Source: Basidiobolus meristosporus CBS 931.73 (Eukaryota; Basidiobolomycota; Basidiobolomycetes; Basidiobolales; Basidiobolaceae). Taken from it: 64,000 nt of DNA. The DNA is taken from NCBI GenBank assembly GCA_002104905.1, contig MCFE01000296.1, forward strand, positions 37,603 to 101,602, given 5' to 3'. The translations under genes and the position numbers were made by a program. The notes beneath the pieces were generated by a model that saw nothing but the letters and a program-made list of their open reading frames with translations, was not told the origin of the DNA and searched no databases. Below are positions 38,008 through 50,451 of the stretch, in pieces (position 1 is the stretch's first letter; every line of letters begins with the position of its first letter).

Positions 38008-38533
38008 TGAGTAGAAGACGGATTAGGCTGAATTCAATAGGAAAATAAGCTGGTCGTATTTAAGGTGGTAGAGAAGAAAATCAGTCAACTAGAAACGTTG
38101 GAAGACAAACTGGATATGAAATAAATGGAGACAATTTATTTGCCAACTGACACAATCACTATTGTAGATGATACCGAATCAATGGTTTAAATAAAATTGC
38201 GAAATATCAATGATAAAAATTTCCCGAACTCGCTAAATACTACGGTTACCTAATCTTGTTCGTATGGTGGCTTTAGAGCAGTAAGGGCATCTATGCCTCA
38301 CATGTAACGATAATCGCATTAAGCTGTTTGGTTTCAGGAGATATTGCTAAACCCCCAAGTCCATCCCTTGGAAACAAGCCACCAACCTCTCGAATGAAAA
38401 TGATATTCAATTCCGGTTTGAACATTAGTATTTGCTTAAAGCCCTGTAGATAACCAGAATTTTTTGTCGTGGGAATCACGTGTTATCCGAAATATGTTGT
38501 TTGAGTGATGTCGTCCACTATGATTACCTTGTC
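38008..38533. promoter_or_regulatory. Divergent intergenic region
   Basis: 526 bp between divergent starts, AT-rich. It probably holds both promoters. No named element recognised with confidence. Confidence 0.35.
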
Positions 38534-38947
38534 ATGAGCACCTCCAGTAGCTTGCCTCTCGACGCCCTTATACAAGTGAACGTTTTCTCCAATGCAGCCT
38601 TAAAATTACGACAAGAAGGCAAGCACCAGGAGGCGATCCCATTATTTGCCAAAGTCACTTCTATCATAGAAAACATACCAGACCGATCACAGCTATCTTT
38701 GCTGCGCCAAGTACATTCAGATTCATACTGGAACCTTGCTACATCCTACTTGGAGACGGGAAATGTCGCGAAGGCAGAATTTGCCTACACTCGTTGCTTG
38801 GATCTCAGAAAAGGTTCACCAAGCGCCGAGCTGGAAGTACTGGAAAAATTGGTTTGTGTCTACGATCTATTAGACAAAAAAGAGATGGCAACAAATCTAA
38901 CCAAGAGAATGGCGAAAGTGAGGGCTCAACTAGATTCAGAAGCGTGA
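38534..38947 (+). CDS. Small TPR-like helical-repeat protein
   Basis: An uninterrupted 137-residue frame from the ATG at 38534 (MSTSSSLPLDALIQVNVFSN). It is all-helical in appearance, with pairs of amphipathic helices in TPR style: ALKLRQEGKHQEAIPLFAKV, then SYWNLATSYLETGNVAKAEF, then LEVLEKLVCVYDLLDKKEMA. The conserved TPR small and aromatic positions are partly present (W/L/G/Y/A/P pattern). It has no signal or membrane segment, so is probably a soluble adaptor. I do not recognise the specific family. The upstream in-frame stretch from 38480 lacks an ATG. Confidence 0.7.
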   Translation: MSTSSSLPLDALIQVNVFSNAALKLRQEGKHQEAIPLFAKVTSIIENIPDRSQLSLLRQVHSDSYWNLATSYLETGNVAKAEFAYTRCLDLRKGSPSAELEVLEKLVCVYDLLDKKEMATNLTKRMAKVRAQLDSEA

Positions 38948-40764
38948 ATGTTTTTGAACATGCCGGCTCTCAATTTATGTAGAATGGTTACTTTTCAGTT
39001 TGGGTGACTATTTATTCATAGGGTAACCGAAATGATGGCTTAGAATAAAGAACCAACATATATTTGGTGTGAATTTTACACATTCTATGAATACATTGTA
39101 CGTTTTCAATTATTCGTATCCATATATCATGGGATTTTATGGCGAAACAACCATAGAAGCATGCTCAGATCCTGTGTCTATGCTAATACGACTGTGTGTT
39201 ACCAATCCAAGTGACTAGTCTCAATATCTCATTTGATCTGGTCAACCTTCCCTTCACTGTTATGGTAGCCTAGAGAATTTTCCAAACTAGTGGGATGAAG
39301 CTGGGGATTTTGGCCAAGTACGATGATCTACTTAGTGATATCTTGGTCGATTCGTTGTTTCTATGGCACCGAACCCATAAAATGAATCAAAATCGACGCT
39401 CTACTGGAGTAAAAAAATGAAGACATTGTTGATATAGTCCTAGATAGTATAGTTGCTAAAGGATCGATAGGTTGCGCAGTTCAACGATTATTAAGGTATT
39501 TCATAGGCTTGGTTACTTCATTCTGTACTCACTGGAGTGTACTTGAGAATCAACCCTAATGTATCTGGTATTTGCCAACTTTAGTTTGGATTACATCAAG
39601 ATATTTTTACGCAGGCAGAGTGTTGCGGATATACAAGGATTTATCGAGTATGTTATTTTTAAGAAACATAGACGATTCTAGTATTGATTATTGAATGGAT
39701 AACTTTAGACATTCAAAGAGATATTTCTCAATATATCGCCCAGAAGCTGGTTTTGAAATTAGTCAGACTCACTAGTATAGAACAAACAAGACCGAGGCTA
39801 CTGCGGTGGCACCCAGATGTTGGGAAGTTGGCGAAGAAATACGATGTTGTAGTGGTGGAATTGCCGAATTGTCCGAACAAGAACTGCAAAATTTGGAAAA
39901 GTGAAAGATGGATTTTAGTGTGATGTGGTCAAGTAGAAATAACAGTTATTGCTTCTTCTCGGGTCCAGCACGATTTGTAAATGTAAGTTGGATATACAGA
40001 ACTGTTCACTGGTATATAACAAGTATTGAGAGCAGCCGACTGATGTTTCTTTGTTAAGCTTAGCACGACTGTAATTCCAATTGTGGGGTAAGTCGTGTAT
40101 AATATCTCTTCCCTGATGTGGCCTCTCTTGTAACACCAAAAAAGTTTGAGCCTTTTGGGCCGGATGGAATTTGTCCAAAGGTGGTTAGGGCTATTGATGT
40201 TGGTGAAATTACCACATATTATGGGGGAATTACTTTGGTGACAAAAATTGTGAATGCCAATGTGAGAAATCGAATTCAGACACCATCAACATCTATCTAA
40301 ATAGCACTACCGAACATTAGAGTGGGCGAAGGTGCGTTCAAACCAACCATCGGAAGCATTCTAGAAGCTAGTGACCATGAACATACCCGTAGAAGTTCAA
40401 GAAGTCGTATCCATAACCATAGTTCGAATAAAATATCTTCATACTTTAAGGGAGAAAGTATACTAACATGTCACTTTTCTAGCCTGCCAATATATGGATT
40501 GATGATGCGCTTCTCTCAGAGTACCCAACAATCGCTTGTATGAAGGAGCTCCGCACCAGTGACGTATGCCCGCGGCGCGAGCGATACAAAAGAATATTTG
40601 GCGTCGGGTGGCCGAATAGATCACCAAGAAAACACGTATCACATCAGGCAAGTGTCCATGTGAGATGCCTTTGAACGTCAAGCAACCTTTCTATGTCTAG
40701 CCCGCGTTGGAGTATGAGAGTGTGATAATTGATGAGATTTATGTGAGAGTACAAGAAGCCACAA
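38948..40764. other. Intergenic, scattered coding-like fragments
   Basis: About 1.8 kb. Plus-strand fragments at 39684-39923 and 40118-40300 (FGPDGICPKVVRAIDVGEIT) have protein-like composition but no start, domain or clear splice sites. They may be upstream parts of the broken gene at 40830-42100. Confidence 0.4.
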
Positions 40765-40829
40765 TTGGTATGTCGCTTACTTTATCTGCTCTTATTCTTG
40801 CTATTAATTTGGCGGGTAGAAATACCTGG

Positions 40830-42100
40830 CTCAGCAAGCAAGCAAGCCGCACCCACGATGACACCTGAACTTGAGGACTCTTCCAAGAAGCGACTCGCGA
40901 GTGCGACGTCGACATACGTGAAGAAGAAATCCAAGCCATTCACATCTTCCATATTCTCCCTAGTACCTGGCGCTGCTAACTCTGATAAGCAAGCCACCAA
41001 TACCGTGGGCGAATCAAGTAAGCTTTCCTGGTATTCTTCGATCGGAAGGGTACGGGTATTAACTATCCAAAGCATTTCCAGATACCAGCGGGGAGGTATC
41101 CGAAATACCAACGTATGAATCCAGCCTTGCCACCGATATATCTGAATCACATACTTCGCGAGACGGTGTTCCTGTAGAAATTCCCAAAATATACGAGAGC
41201 CTCAGTAAATTGGCATAATTGCTTTCTGACAGTGTGCAACCGACCGAGAATCCCACATTTCTAAAGAGCACCTGTGTGCCCAGATCGGTCGTATCGTCGA
41301 CGACTCTAACGGAAAGCGACACTTTTGGAGCCGCAGTTCTAGATTTCACCAAAACGGTTGTCTTTGCTAATTCCTTAGATGATAGCGAGCCTTTCGGGTG
41401 GCCAGCACCACTTGTTCCCGCATCAGAGCGTGATGACTATGCGCAAACCAAAGCCTGGCCAACACACCTTAAGGTATTTTGAAGATGGGACTTACTCCGT
41501 GTGCCCATCCAATGAATTTGTCCTATTCGACCCTTCCACGAAACCACTCACCCGCTTTAAGAGTCTTCCCGGATTTTCTGAATCACGTTGCTGTACGTCG
41601 GGCAGTAGCCTTCTTCGAGACCGGACAAGTGCTGAGTGAGATCAAATGGCTACGGTGGCAGGCCAATGGGAATAAGGTATCATCCATTCTATTTTTCCGA
41701 TTTGTCATGATGTAACATGATTCACTGTCGATCTAGCCCACATCACGACGAAGGCACGAAGGTAAGAATTCTAGTAGCTGTCAGCAGTAAGAATGGTAGC
41801 ATAACCACGATGCAACGAGTCGGATGTTGTGATCATAAAGACATATATGTGCGTTGTTGATGATGAGATTCAGGTGACCAGCCCTGCGCACCCAGGGAAA
41901 TCATGGAGAGCAATAGTGAAGGAAGTCGATATCCTCCAACATAGCATGCACACTGGGCTGCATTATTATGTTCATTACTCTAGAGCTAGCACGAGGTATG
42001 TTGCTGCCCAATCCCACTTGCTGTACCATGAATTAATTCCCAGTATGACTTCAGTCAGGATCAATGGATTCCTCCTTCTCATATTGGACACTACTACCAT
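40830..42100 (+). pseudogene. Decaying gene with Tudor/chromo-barrel-like segments
   Basis: A chain of protein-like plus-strand segments broken by defects. One frame runs from about 41085 (SGEVSEIPTYESSLATD) through an internal TAA at 41216-41218 and on to about 41474 (PLVPASERDDYAQTKAWPTH). It then shifts by one base to YFEDGTYSVCPSNEFVLFD and shifts again to VRRAVAFFETGQVLSEIKW. A further segment at 41829-42030 (SWRAIVKEVDILQHSM, then YYVHYSRAS) resembles a chromo-barrel/Tudor-knot fold. Ser/Thr-rich disordered sequence precedes it (about 40830-41010). This looks like a chromatin-associated gene that has lost its frame. A live gene with unusual introns cannot be excluded. Confidence 0.4.
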
Positions 42101-42461
42101 TGCAAGGCCTTATAGACATTCTGTATTATTAGTTTATTTTTTGGTGCTTCTTCCTAGAACGAATCCATCCATGTGTTTCTCAATCATTTGATTATTTGAC
42201 AGGTGATCATCTGGTAGCACGGCATCGATTTTTGTGTAGCATACTGCTTGCAATGTAGCATCAGCGTGTCGCTGAGATCAGTTTGGATTACAAAAATCTA
42301 TTCTCACCCATCAATCTGATCTTCCTATTCCCAAGAACGAGCTATTGTGTGCTCTTCACTCGAGATTACTCATTGAAGGCTCTTGATTGATAATCATTGT
42401 GATTCTATTTAAATTACCACTGTTCCAACATTGTGCGCTAGCGAGTATTGTTGCGTTCGAA

Positions 42462-42952
42462 ATGGTTGCTGCAGGTGAATTTATCAAAAACTCGATAGGT
42501 GAAAACTCAGTCTTGGTAAGTATGCTCGAGTCTGCTGACTCCGGCCAGCGCTAATGCTTTGTCGCCCTAGATATTTAGCAAGAGCTATTGCCCGTAACAT
42601 ACTTCATATATGGCTGTTTTAGTTGCTATCTCACTAACCAAACGTCCAGCTATTGCGCTCGCGCCAAAGAACTTTTCACTAATCTAAAGGTTGCCTATAA
42701 GGCCATCGAACTCGATGAGTGCGGTAAGTAGGCTTAGGGTTAACCCAGCGTAAATAGTCCCGGGCTAACCGAAAACCCCCATCGTTAGAAAGTGGAAAAG
42801 AAATTCAGGAGGAGCTGAGGGTGCTCACAGGACAGCGAACCGTTCCAAACGTGTTCGTAAATGGCCAGCATATTGGTGGCTATGATGCAGTAAGTAATGC
42901 CAAGCAGACTGGGAAATTGGACAATTATTTGCAGCAGAAGGCTAAGCTTTAG
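42462..42952 (+). CDS. Dithiol glutaredoxin (CPYC)
   Basis: Four exons (42462-42515, 42571-42593, 42650-42723, 42789-42952; introns 55, 56 and 65 nt) give 104 residues, a typical cytosolic glutaredoxin. It reduces protein disulfides and glutathione mixed disulfides using GSH. The active site reads SKSYCPYC, and the intron after exon 2 interrupts the proline codon between the two cysteines. RTVPNVFVNGQHIGGYD carries the cis-Pro and GSH-binding TVP and GG motifs. Exon 2 is only 23 nt. No targeting sequence is visible, so cytosolic location is likely. Confidence 0.95.
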
Positions 42953-43475
42953 CGCCCATTGTATCCAAAATCGCCATAATTTGCATTATCCCTGAGCCCC
43001 GAGTCTCCTATGTGTATCTTAAGCAATAAACTAAGCATGGATGTTATTACGTGGTACACAGCATGAGTACCCACCGCATTCTCCCTTCCATATGTTTCGT
43101 CATAGTTTTAATCTATTCATCTCTGATTCTTCATTCGTCATGTGTTATCCGAATGGTGTGAGATGGTCAGGTGATTTGATGCACTGAGCAGGAGTCACTC
43201 ATTGATTTCGCGATGGGCCGTCCAGTTTCATTACCCTTTTTCACAAAGTTCCATATTGAGACCCCGCACACCTGATTCAAATGCTTCTGGTGGATATTCA
43301 TCTGACCCCTTTGCCATATGACCTTGATATTTCTTTCCTTATAAATCATGAATAATCTGGTCGTTGAAAATAGTAGCTCCTCCATCTATCATCCTCTTTA
43401 CCACGCTTTGTTCACTTTGTATTTTCTAATTGTCCCTTATCAGCAGTAGTGCTTTTGAATTACTGCTCTATCAAC
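42953..43475. other. Intergenic, no supported gene
   Basis: 523 bp between two co-oriented genes. It contains the 3' end of the glutaredoxin transcript (AATAAA near 43025) and presumably the promoter of the next gene. Confidence 0.45.
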
Positions 43476-44730
43476 ATGGGTTACTATACTTATTTCCTAG
43501 TGGGCGGTATGCTGCTCACCGGCACCCTGAACACGCTATTAAACAAAATCCAGGATAAGCAGTGTGTGGAAAACTGTGACGATCCCGATCCTTCGAAGCA
43601 TCAACTGTTTGAGCAACCTGTGTGGCAAACGTTGAACATGTTCATCGGAGAAGCCTCGTGCCTCCTTGCCTTCTACTTTATCCAGCTATCGAACAGACGC
43701 CGCAATGCTAATCAGGGTTACGAGGAGATCCCTGGCTCTAGTACGCCCAGAGGACAAGAAGAAGATGTAGAGGGTGACGATAGTTCTGTTGTAAAGAAAC
43801 GCTTATCTTCATCGCAGCCTTCTACTGAGCCTCTAGAGGGCTGGAAGACCCTTTTAATGTGGTTACCCACGTTGTGTGATATTTGCGGGACTACTGTAGG
43901 TGCATCCATCGCTACTAGTCATTTGAAGAAAGTTAAACAAATTTACCATTTTATAGTTAATGAATGTTGGCCTGATTTACATCTCTGCGTCCATTTATCA
44001 AATGCTCCGTGGTGCAGTGGTGCTATTTGCTGGAGTTTTCTCGGTTGTCTTCTTGAAGCGCAAGCTACACCTATATCAGTGGTTCTCCTTAATTTTGGTC
44101 GTCCTGGGTGTCAGCATTGTTGGCGCCAGCAGCATTCTATTCCCAGACGAAAGCCCAGGGGCGCACCCAGCTGTAAACGCTTCATTTGTAGGGATATTCA
44201 TGGTGTTATTTGCACAGATCTTCACCGCATCTCAGTTTGTTATCGAAGAGAAGGTTCTACACGGATACCATATCGTCCCCGTAAAGGCGGTTGGCTTGGA
44301 GGGCGTTTTTGGTATAGTTTCGTTGGTTCTTGGCGTCCCAGTCCTCTACTTCTTATTTGGCAAAGGAACGAAGGGATACTTTGATATACCTGTGGGTTGG
44401 AATCAAATTATTAACCACCCACCTGTGCTAATATCTGGCATACTGATTGCACTCAGCATTGCATTCTTCAATTGGTTTGGATTATCGGTTACACGCACGA
44501 TTAGTGCAACTTCAAGATCAACTATTGATACATGCCGTACCCTATTCATTTGGATGGCTAGTCTATCTCTAGGATGGGAACAATTCAGATGGCTGCAGGT
44601 GCTTGGGTTTGTCGTTTTAATTTATGGCACTTTCTTATTCAACGGTGTGGTCTCCCCTCCCTTTTGCAAGGTAGATCATTCCGAATCTAGTGAACAATCT
44701 ACATCTTCAGCTACACAAGATGAAGTGTAG
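43476..44730 (+). CDS. SLC35F6-like drug/metabolite transporter family protein
   Basis: Two exons (43476-43895, 43957-44730; 61-nt intron, phase 0) give about 397 residues. About ten membrane spans are visible, with a hydrophilic loop after the second span (SSTPRGQEEDVEGDD). LFEQPVWQTLNMFIGEASCL and MNVGLIYISASIYQMLRGAV are typical of the SLC35F6 group, as is LYQWFSLILVVLGVSIVGAS with FTASQFVIEEK. SLC35F6 (human ANT2-binding protein) is placed in lysosomal or mitochondrial membranes; its substrate is not established. The splice restores the conserved TTLMNVGL junction before TM4. Confidence 0.92.
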
Positions 44731-45082
44731 GTGCCTCACCCCTTTCTTTACGAGTCCATATTACCCTTGATTTGGGATCCTTCTTACTTGAATAATGCTT
44801 CGCCTATTATTCTAGTCTTCTCTTTGTATATTAGAACTTCACTAAATAAAATGAAGAATATGTGTGAATCAGTCGAGTTCCTCTAAATATATAATCGGAA
44901 TGTGACTTGAACTTCTTAATTTGGTCAGTGTTTGCCGTAAGTATGACCACGATGTTCGCCATAAAATACGAATAGCGTCACATCTGTCATATTGGCGCAA
45001 ATGCGATCACGCTAATATTTCGGTCTATATAAACCGAAGACCAGGCAACGCAACGTTGTTGAACAACATAAACCTTTACCGG
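44731..45082. other. Intergenic
   Basis: 352 bp with 3'-end signals of the transporter (taaataaaatg near 44845) and the promoter of the following NADH dehydrogenase. Nothing else recognised. Confidence 0.4.
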
Positions 45083-47304
45083 ATGATTTCTCTCCTCGGT
45101 AAACTCCGTTCGGATATACTGTTCTCGTTACAGGCAGTTCATTTACATTCGCTCAAAACAGGATTAAAGAAGACACATATCGCTTCATCAACAGGTCTCC
45201 TTCCCCAGTTTTGCCGAATAATTTCTGCTGGGACCAAAGACAACAAATCTACTCGTAGAAATGTAGGCAACCTAATCCCAACAAGGTTCGTTACCTCAGT
45301 AGGAAAAAGCCAGGGTAAGTAAACTGTTATTAGGGCCGAGTTAACTCTTTGATTGACCACCTACGACTACTAGGGAAAATTGTTATATTAGGTACTCAAA
45401 TCTCACGTCCCACGACTATACTGCCCCCTTAATGTGCAAAATACTGAAGTATGTTGACACTTGTTTGGCTATCTACTCTACAAGGATCTGGTTGGGCTGG
45501 TGAGATTTTATGATACCCACTACACTGTAGAATGGCACTAATGCTATTTACTATCTGTGTTGACTTGTGGTAGGCTTCAAGGTGTTGAAGAAAATCAACC
45601 AGAAAAAATATGATGTTCATGTAGTCTCACCGAGAAATTACTTCGTATTCACACCCTTGCTCGCCAGCACTTCGGTTGGTACATTGGAATTTCGTTGCAT
45701 TGTTGAGCCAGTAAAGCAGCATGCAAGAGAGGCCACTTTCTACGAAGCATGGTGTGATAACCTTGGTATATTTATGTATCCCATGATATATCAATCAGTC
45801 GCCCTAATTAACCTCGGTTACTTTTAGATCTTGAAAAGCAACAAATCCTCTGCACCAGCAACTTAGGTGATAAAAATGAGAAATTCTTGCTTGACTATGA
45901 TATTCTGGTGATCTCTGTTGGGGCTTATTCGAATACATTCAATGTACCTGGTGTTAAAGAAAATGCTTTATTTCTAAAAGACATCAACGATGCAAGAGCC
46001 ATCCGGCATCGAGTTATTGAACGTCAGTATATTTTTTGTAGATATCCATATCAGGCTATTTCCACTGACTCGCTCATTACCAGGCTTCGAGCAAGCGTCC
46101 CAGCCTGGGACTTCCGAAAAAGATCAATTGGCATTGTTACATTTCGCTGGTAAGATAACGTTATATTCCACAGAGAGGTTTCTCTCAGTAATAGCCTTAC
46201 CTCCTATTCATGAATCGCCAGTCATTGGAGGTGGACCTACAGTAAGTTGCTCTCCGTTTGGAGAATAGAAACAAGCAATTGACAATGTAACTTCTCAGGG
46301 AATCGAATTTTCTGGAGAACTGCACGATTTCATTTCGGATGATATCTCAAGGCTTTACCCTAGTTTGGTAGACAAAGTGCAGATGACAGTTTATGATGTA
46401 GCGCCAAAGATTCTTTCAAGCTTTGACTCGTCGTTAGAGCAGTATGTTACCAAGCGCTTTATGAGACGAGGAATTAAGATTCGTACAGGAGCGGTAATTG
46501 AAGAGGTCAGACAACACTCTGTTATGATAAAGGGCCAAGGCGAAGGTGACTTCTCAGTAGTATGACATGACTCCGACGGCATATCTAACTGAACGATGTA
46601 GAGCCTACCGGCCTGGTTGTGTGGGCCACTGGCCTGACAGAAAACCCTTTAATTAGCGCCATGGAAGGTCAAGCTGCAAAGGACAATAGGAAACGACTTT
46701 TGACTGATCGGCATTTAAGAGTTTTAAATCCTTTCGACAAGAAGCCTATCGACAACGTGTAAGTGAAATGGTACATGTATGGCGCCTCCCCGCATACATT
46801 AACCCAAAATTACCAAGATACGCCCTTGGCGATTGTGCAACGATCGAGGATTTGGAATTACCGGCAACCGCACAAGTGGCCAAACAAAAAGGAGAATATC
46901 TAGTCAAGGGTAAGTGGTGAATTCAGATACATTTTCTCGGAAACACGCACTGAATTGCATCACAAAGCGTTGAATCGGGTTGCAAAGGAAGGAACTACTG
47001 ATGCTTGGAACAAAATCAAACCGTTCGACTATCAGCATATGGGCAGCATGGCCTATGTTGGTGGGTGGAAAGGTTAGCACAACATCCACATATATCTTTT
47101 CTTCTACTGAACGCTGTTTGGTCCATAGCTATTGTCGAACTCGGGCCGGACAAAAAGAATGAGATCAAACATGCCGGATGGCTATCATGGCTGTTTTGGA
47201 GATCAGCATACTTCACCATGAGTGTATCAAATAAGAACAAAGTTCTGATTCCCATGTATTGGTTTTTAACTTGGATATTCGGAAGAGACATTAGTCGATT
47301 TTAA
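45083..47304 (+). CDS. Type-II (alternative) NADH dehydrogenase, mitochondrial
   Basis: Twelve exons (45083-45314, 45374-45391, 45485-45499, 45574-45765, 45828-46022, 46084-46149, 46222-46241, 46299-46545, 46602-46758, 46818-46909, 46968-47072, 47129-47304) give about 504 residues. It oxidises NAD(P)H and reduces ubiquinone without pumping protons. The basic N-terminus (about 1-40) fits a mitochondrial presequence. The FAD-binding motif GSGWAGF is assembled from two microexons of 18 and 15 nt. The second Rossmann motif [15 protein letters not shown] is at about 240. [10 protein letters not shown] and [10 protein letters not shown] follow, then the membrane-binding C-terminus ([20 protein letters not shown]). 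There is no EF-hand. External or internal orientation is not determinable. Confidence 0.93.
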
Positions 47305-47544
47305 GCTTGAAGTAAACAGATTAACAAACACACTTGTATTTCGACAGCTGATGTATTGCTCTATTCACAACAAACACCTGGAATTTTACCAATCATCAAG
47401 CACACAAAGATTTACCATATTTAATGGGATGTAGCAAAGTCTGAATCAAGCCCATCTCCCTCTTAATTCTTATTTACGTAACCTAGAATCGCTCAAGTCA
47501 CTAGATAGCCCTGCTGCCCATTTTCTACTCAAACTGACTTGAAC

Positions 47545-48272
47545 ATGCTTGGCACTGGTGAAGAATCTAACAACGCTTTGCCCAACTCTGAGAGTCAGAT
47601 CAACTCCAAGTTTACGCTGCAACCGGTGAACGAACAGAATCTCTCAAAATTACGTAGACTAAATAGTGTTCTGTTTCCTGTAAAATATAGTGAACACTTT
47701 TATCAAGCAGTGCTGGAAGCTGGAGAGATGGCAAAGTTAGGTTTGTATATTTAACTTCCAGTATATCTTTCAATTTTCGGAACTGAAAAATGGTTGATGT
47801 ATCATCCCTTTGCTTCCCACATAACCCTTACTGAGCAGCAAAAATCCAACTAAATTCTTTTTGAACTAAGCCTATTTCAAGGACACTTGCGTTGGAACCG
47901 TATGCTGTCGCCGTGAAGAAGTGCCGGACTCTCCAGGGAAAATACAATTGTACATCATGACCCTTGGGGTCCTATCGCCCTATAGACGCTGCGGTTTAGG
48001 TAAATTGGTAACTTGAAGAAATCAATTTAGCTTTTTGGTTACTGAAGGAGGTACATTACATAGGAGCGATGCTTCTTCAGCACATTTTTACTGAATGTGC
48101 GAAGGAAGAGAACATAGTCAAGGTGTATCTTCATGTACAAACTAGCAATGAAGAAGCCTTAAAGTTTTATGAGAAGTTTGGATTTGTCAAATCACACGAG
48201 ATTGAACACTACTACCGACGTATTCAGGATGCTAACGCGTTTGTACTGTACAAAGATTTAGTCGCGAAATAA
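47545..48272 (+). CDS. NAA50: N-alpha-acetyltransferase NAA50-like (GNAT)
   Basis: Three exons (47545-47740, 47871-47999, 48064-48272; introns 130 and 64 nt, both phase 1) give about 177 residues. NAA50 acetylates N-terminal Met followed by various residues and associates with the NatA complex. Seen: LRRLNSVLFPVKYSEHFYQA (characteristic of NAA50), the acetyl-CoA loop RRCGLGAML formed across the second splice, and the C-terminal TSNEEALKFYEKFGFVKS. Size matches the family. The first intron is the longest in this half of the window at 130 nt; its acceptor CTAAG follows a pyrimidine tract. Confidence 0.9.
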
Positions 48273-48987
48273 GCAAATCGCATTAGTAATCGTCGTATCT
48301 GAAATAAATCAGTATAAGTGTTGGTTATATTTTATATTTGTCCGATCATGGGCTAAGCCGGCTTAGACCCCAATGACGCCATTTGTACATCGTATTGTGA
48401 AAAGATTTTCGCCAAAAAGGTGGCATTAGTGATCTCCTTTTTGGGAGACTTGCCAAAACCATCACCGCAGTTGACAAAAACAAGCAGTGCAGGTTGTGTA
48501 GAATGGAATTTGTAGCATTGGAAAGGTTGAGGGCAGAAAAAAAATCAGTCGTGAGAAAATAGAAAACCAACTTGTAAATCGAAGCCATTTGATTTGTTGG
48601 AAGGAAGAGGGACTTGATTGAAACAACCATTGATGCTGAATATTGGCATGGGCTGCAACTCTCACGTTCATGTATATTTGTATTGATAGGCCATTGTAAT
48701 TGGAATTATTCCACCAACCACTCCACATGTCCTCATGTTTGCTACCAGATTAATATAATCAAATAATATATATATACACCCACACATTGCATTCATGAAA
48801 TAGTTTCCACGTATATGCATCAATATTCCAAATGGGCACTTCATAGATATCATATCCACATGGAGCGACTACGTTTGCTCATTGGGTCTGGTCATGGAAA
48901 GGTCCAAATGCCCAGTTCATATTTAAATATACGTGCCACCTTCCGGCTTGCCTTACCATTCTCTCGTTTACTTATACACTTCGCACC
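48273..48987. other. Intergenic, no supported gene
   Basis: 715 bp, AT-rich, with short TA repeats near 48765-48775. No coding frame of interest. It should include the promoter of the cystathionine beta-synthase gene. Confidence 0.45.
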
Positions 48988-50451
48988 ATGACTATTTCAA
49001 ACGAGCTCCGTATTCTTGACACCATTCTTGACAATATCGGCAACACTCCCCTTGTGCGTGTCAATAAGATCGCCAAGGCTGAGGGGTTGGAATGTGAGCT
49101 CCTAGCCAAATGCGAGTATTTCAATGCCGGTGGTTCGGTAAAAGATCGCATTGGAAAACGCATGGTTGAGGAGGCCGAAAAGGCTGGCATTCTCAAACCT
49201 GGGTACACAATCATTGAACCCACTTCCGGTAATACCGGTATCGGTCTTGCTCTTGCCGGTGCTGTCAAGGGATACAGAGTCATCATCACTCTCCCCGAGA
49301 AAATGTCTCAAGAGAAGGTAGATGTTCTGAAGGCCTTGGGCGCTGAGATTATCCGCACCCCAACTGAAGCAGCTTGGGACGCTCCTGAATCTCATATCGG
49401 TGTCGCCAGACGCTTGAACAAGGAAATTCCTAACAGCGTCATCTTGGATCAATACGTTAACGTAAACAACCCTATGGCTCACTACGAGGGTACTGCTGAA
49501 GAGATCCTTCGTGCCTGTGACGGGCAGGTGGATATGATTGTTGCTGGCGCTGGTACTGGTGGTACCATTACTGGTATCGCAAAGAAAATCAAGGAGAGAT
49601 GTCCTAATGTTGAGGTTGTTGGTGTTGACCCCTTCGGTTCTATCCTTGCCCTTCCAGAATCTTTGAACGAAACCGATGTTACTACGTACAAGGTTGAGGG
49701 AATTGGATATGATTTCATTCCTGATGTCCTCCAGCGTCAATATATCGATACATGGGTCAAGAGCAACGATAGGGATTCTTTTATCATGGCTAGGCGTCTT
49801 ATCAGAGAAGAAGGCCTTCTGTGCGGTGGATCATCTGGTACTGCCATGGCAGCTGCAGTCAAGGTTGCCAAAAAACTCAAAGCCGGTCAACGTTGCGTTG
49901 TTATCTTACCAGATTCTGTACGTAATTACATGAGCAAGTTCTTGAATGATGATTGGATGAAAGAGAGTGGTTTCTCCGACTCCACCAGTCAAAAGGAGGA
50001 GCGCCAGCAAACCGAGAAATGGGGTGGTGCTACCATCAAAGACCTCAACCTTCCTGCTGCTATCACTGTGCAACCAAAGACTACTTGCCGTGAGGCCTTG
50101 AGTATTATGGAGAAGAACAGTTTTGATCAGCTCCCCGTGGTTTCCGAAACCCACCGCGTGGTTGGTTTGGTAACTATGGGAAACATCCTGTCGAAAGTTT
50201 GTTCCGGCAAGATTACCGGTGACGCACCGGTAAGCATGGTCATGTTCAAATTCACCACTGTTGGAAAGGACTTCTTCGAGATTTCAGTGAACACACCATT
50301 AGCAGAGATGTCTCGTTTCTTTGAAACCAACTCATCAGCCATCGTCACAGAGAGAACATCTGATGTGGAAAAGGTTTCCACTGCTGAGTTGAAAGTTCTC
50401 CACATAGTGACCAAAGTAGACTTGTTATCCTGGTTAATGAAGCAGTTGTAA
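48988..50451 (+). CDS. CYS4: Cystathionine beta-synthase
   Basis: One exon, 487 residues. It condenses homocysteine with serine to cystathionine in the transsulfuration route to cysteine. The PLP domain occupies about 1-330, with K52 in GGSVKDR as the cofactor lysine, [13 protein letters not shown] as the substrate loop, and [14 protein letters not shown] as the phosphate-binding loop. A linker and a C-terminal pair of CBS (Bateman) motifs follow (about 365-487; [18 protein letters not shown]). The animal N-terminal heme-binding segment is absent, as in yeast Cys4. Codon use is biased towards C- and T-ending preferred codons, suggesting strong expression. O-acetylserine-type cysteine synthases lack the Bateman tail, so CBS is favoured. 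Confidence 0.95.
   Translation: MTISNELRILDTILDNIGNTPLVRVNKIAKAEGLECELLAKCEYFNAGGSVKDRIGKRMVEEAEKAGILKPGYTIIEPTSGNTGIGLALAGAVKGYRVIITLPEKMSQEKVDVLKALGAEIIRTPTEAAWDAPESHIGVARRLNKEIPNSVILDQYVNVNNPMAHYEGTAEEILRACDGQVDMIVAGAGTGGTITGIAKKIKERCPNVEVVGVDPFGSILALPESLNETDVTTYKVEGIGYDFIPDVLQRQYIDTWVKSNDRDSFIMARRLIREEGLLCGGSSGTAMAAAVKVAKKLKAGQRCVVILPDSVRNYMSKFLNDDWMKESGFSDSTSQKEERQQTEKWGGATIKDLNLPAAITVQPKTTCREALSIMEKNSFDQLPVVSETHRVVGLVTMGNILSKVCSGKITGDAPVSMVMFKFTTVGKDFFEISVNTPLAEMSRFFETNSSAIVTERTSDVEKVSTAELKVLHIVTKVDLLSWLMKQL

Noticed and set aside
49102-49740. 212-codon frame antisense to cystathionine beta-synthase
   Set aside because: It overlaps a fully conserved enzyme on the other strand; it arises from that gene's biased codon use.
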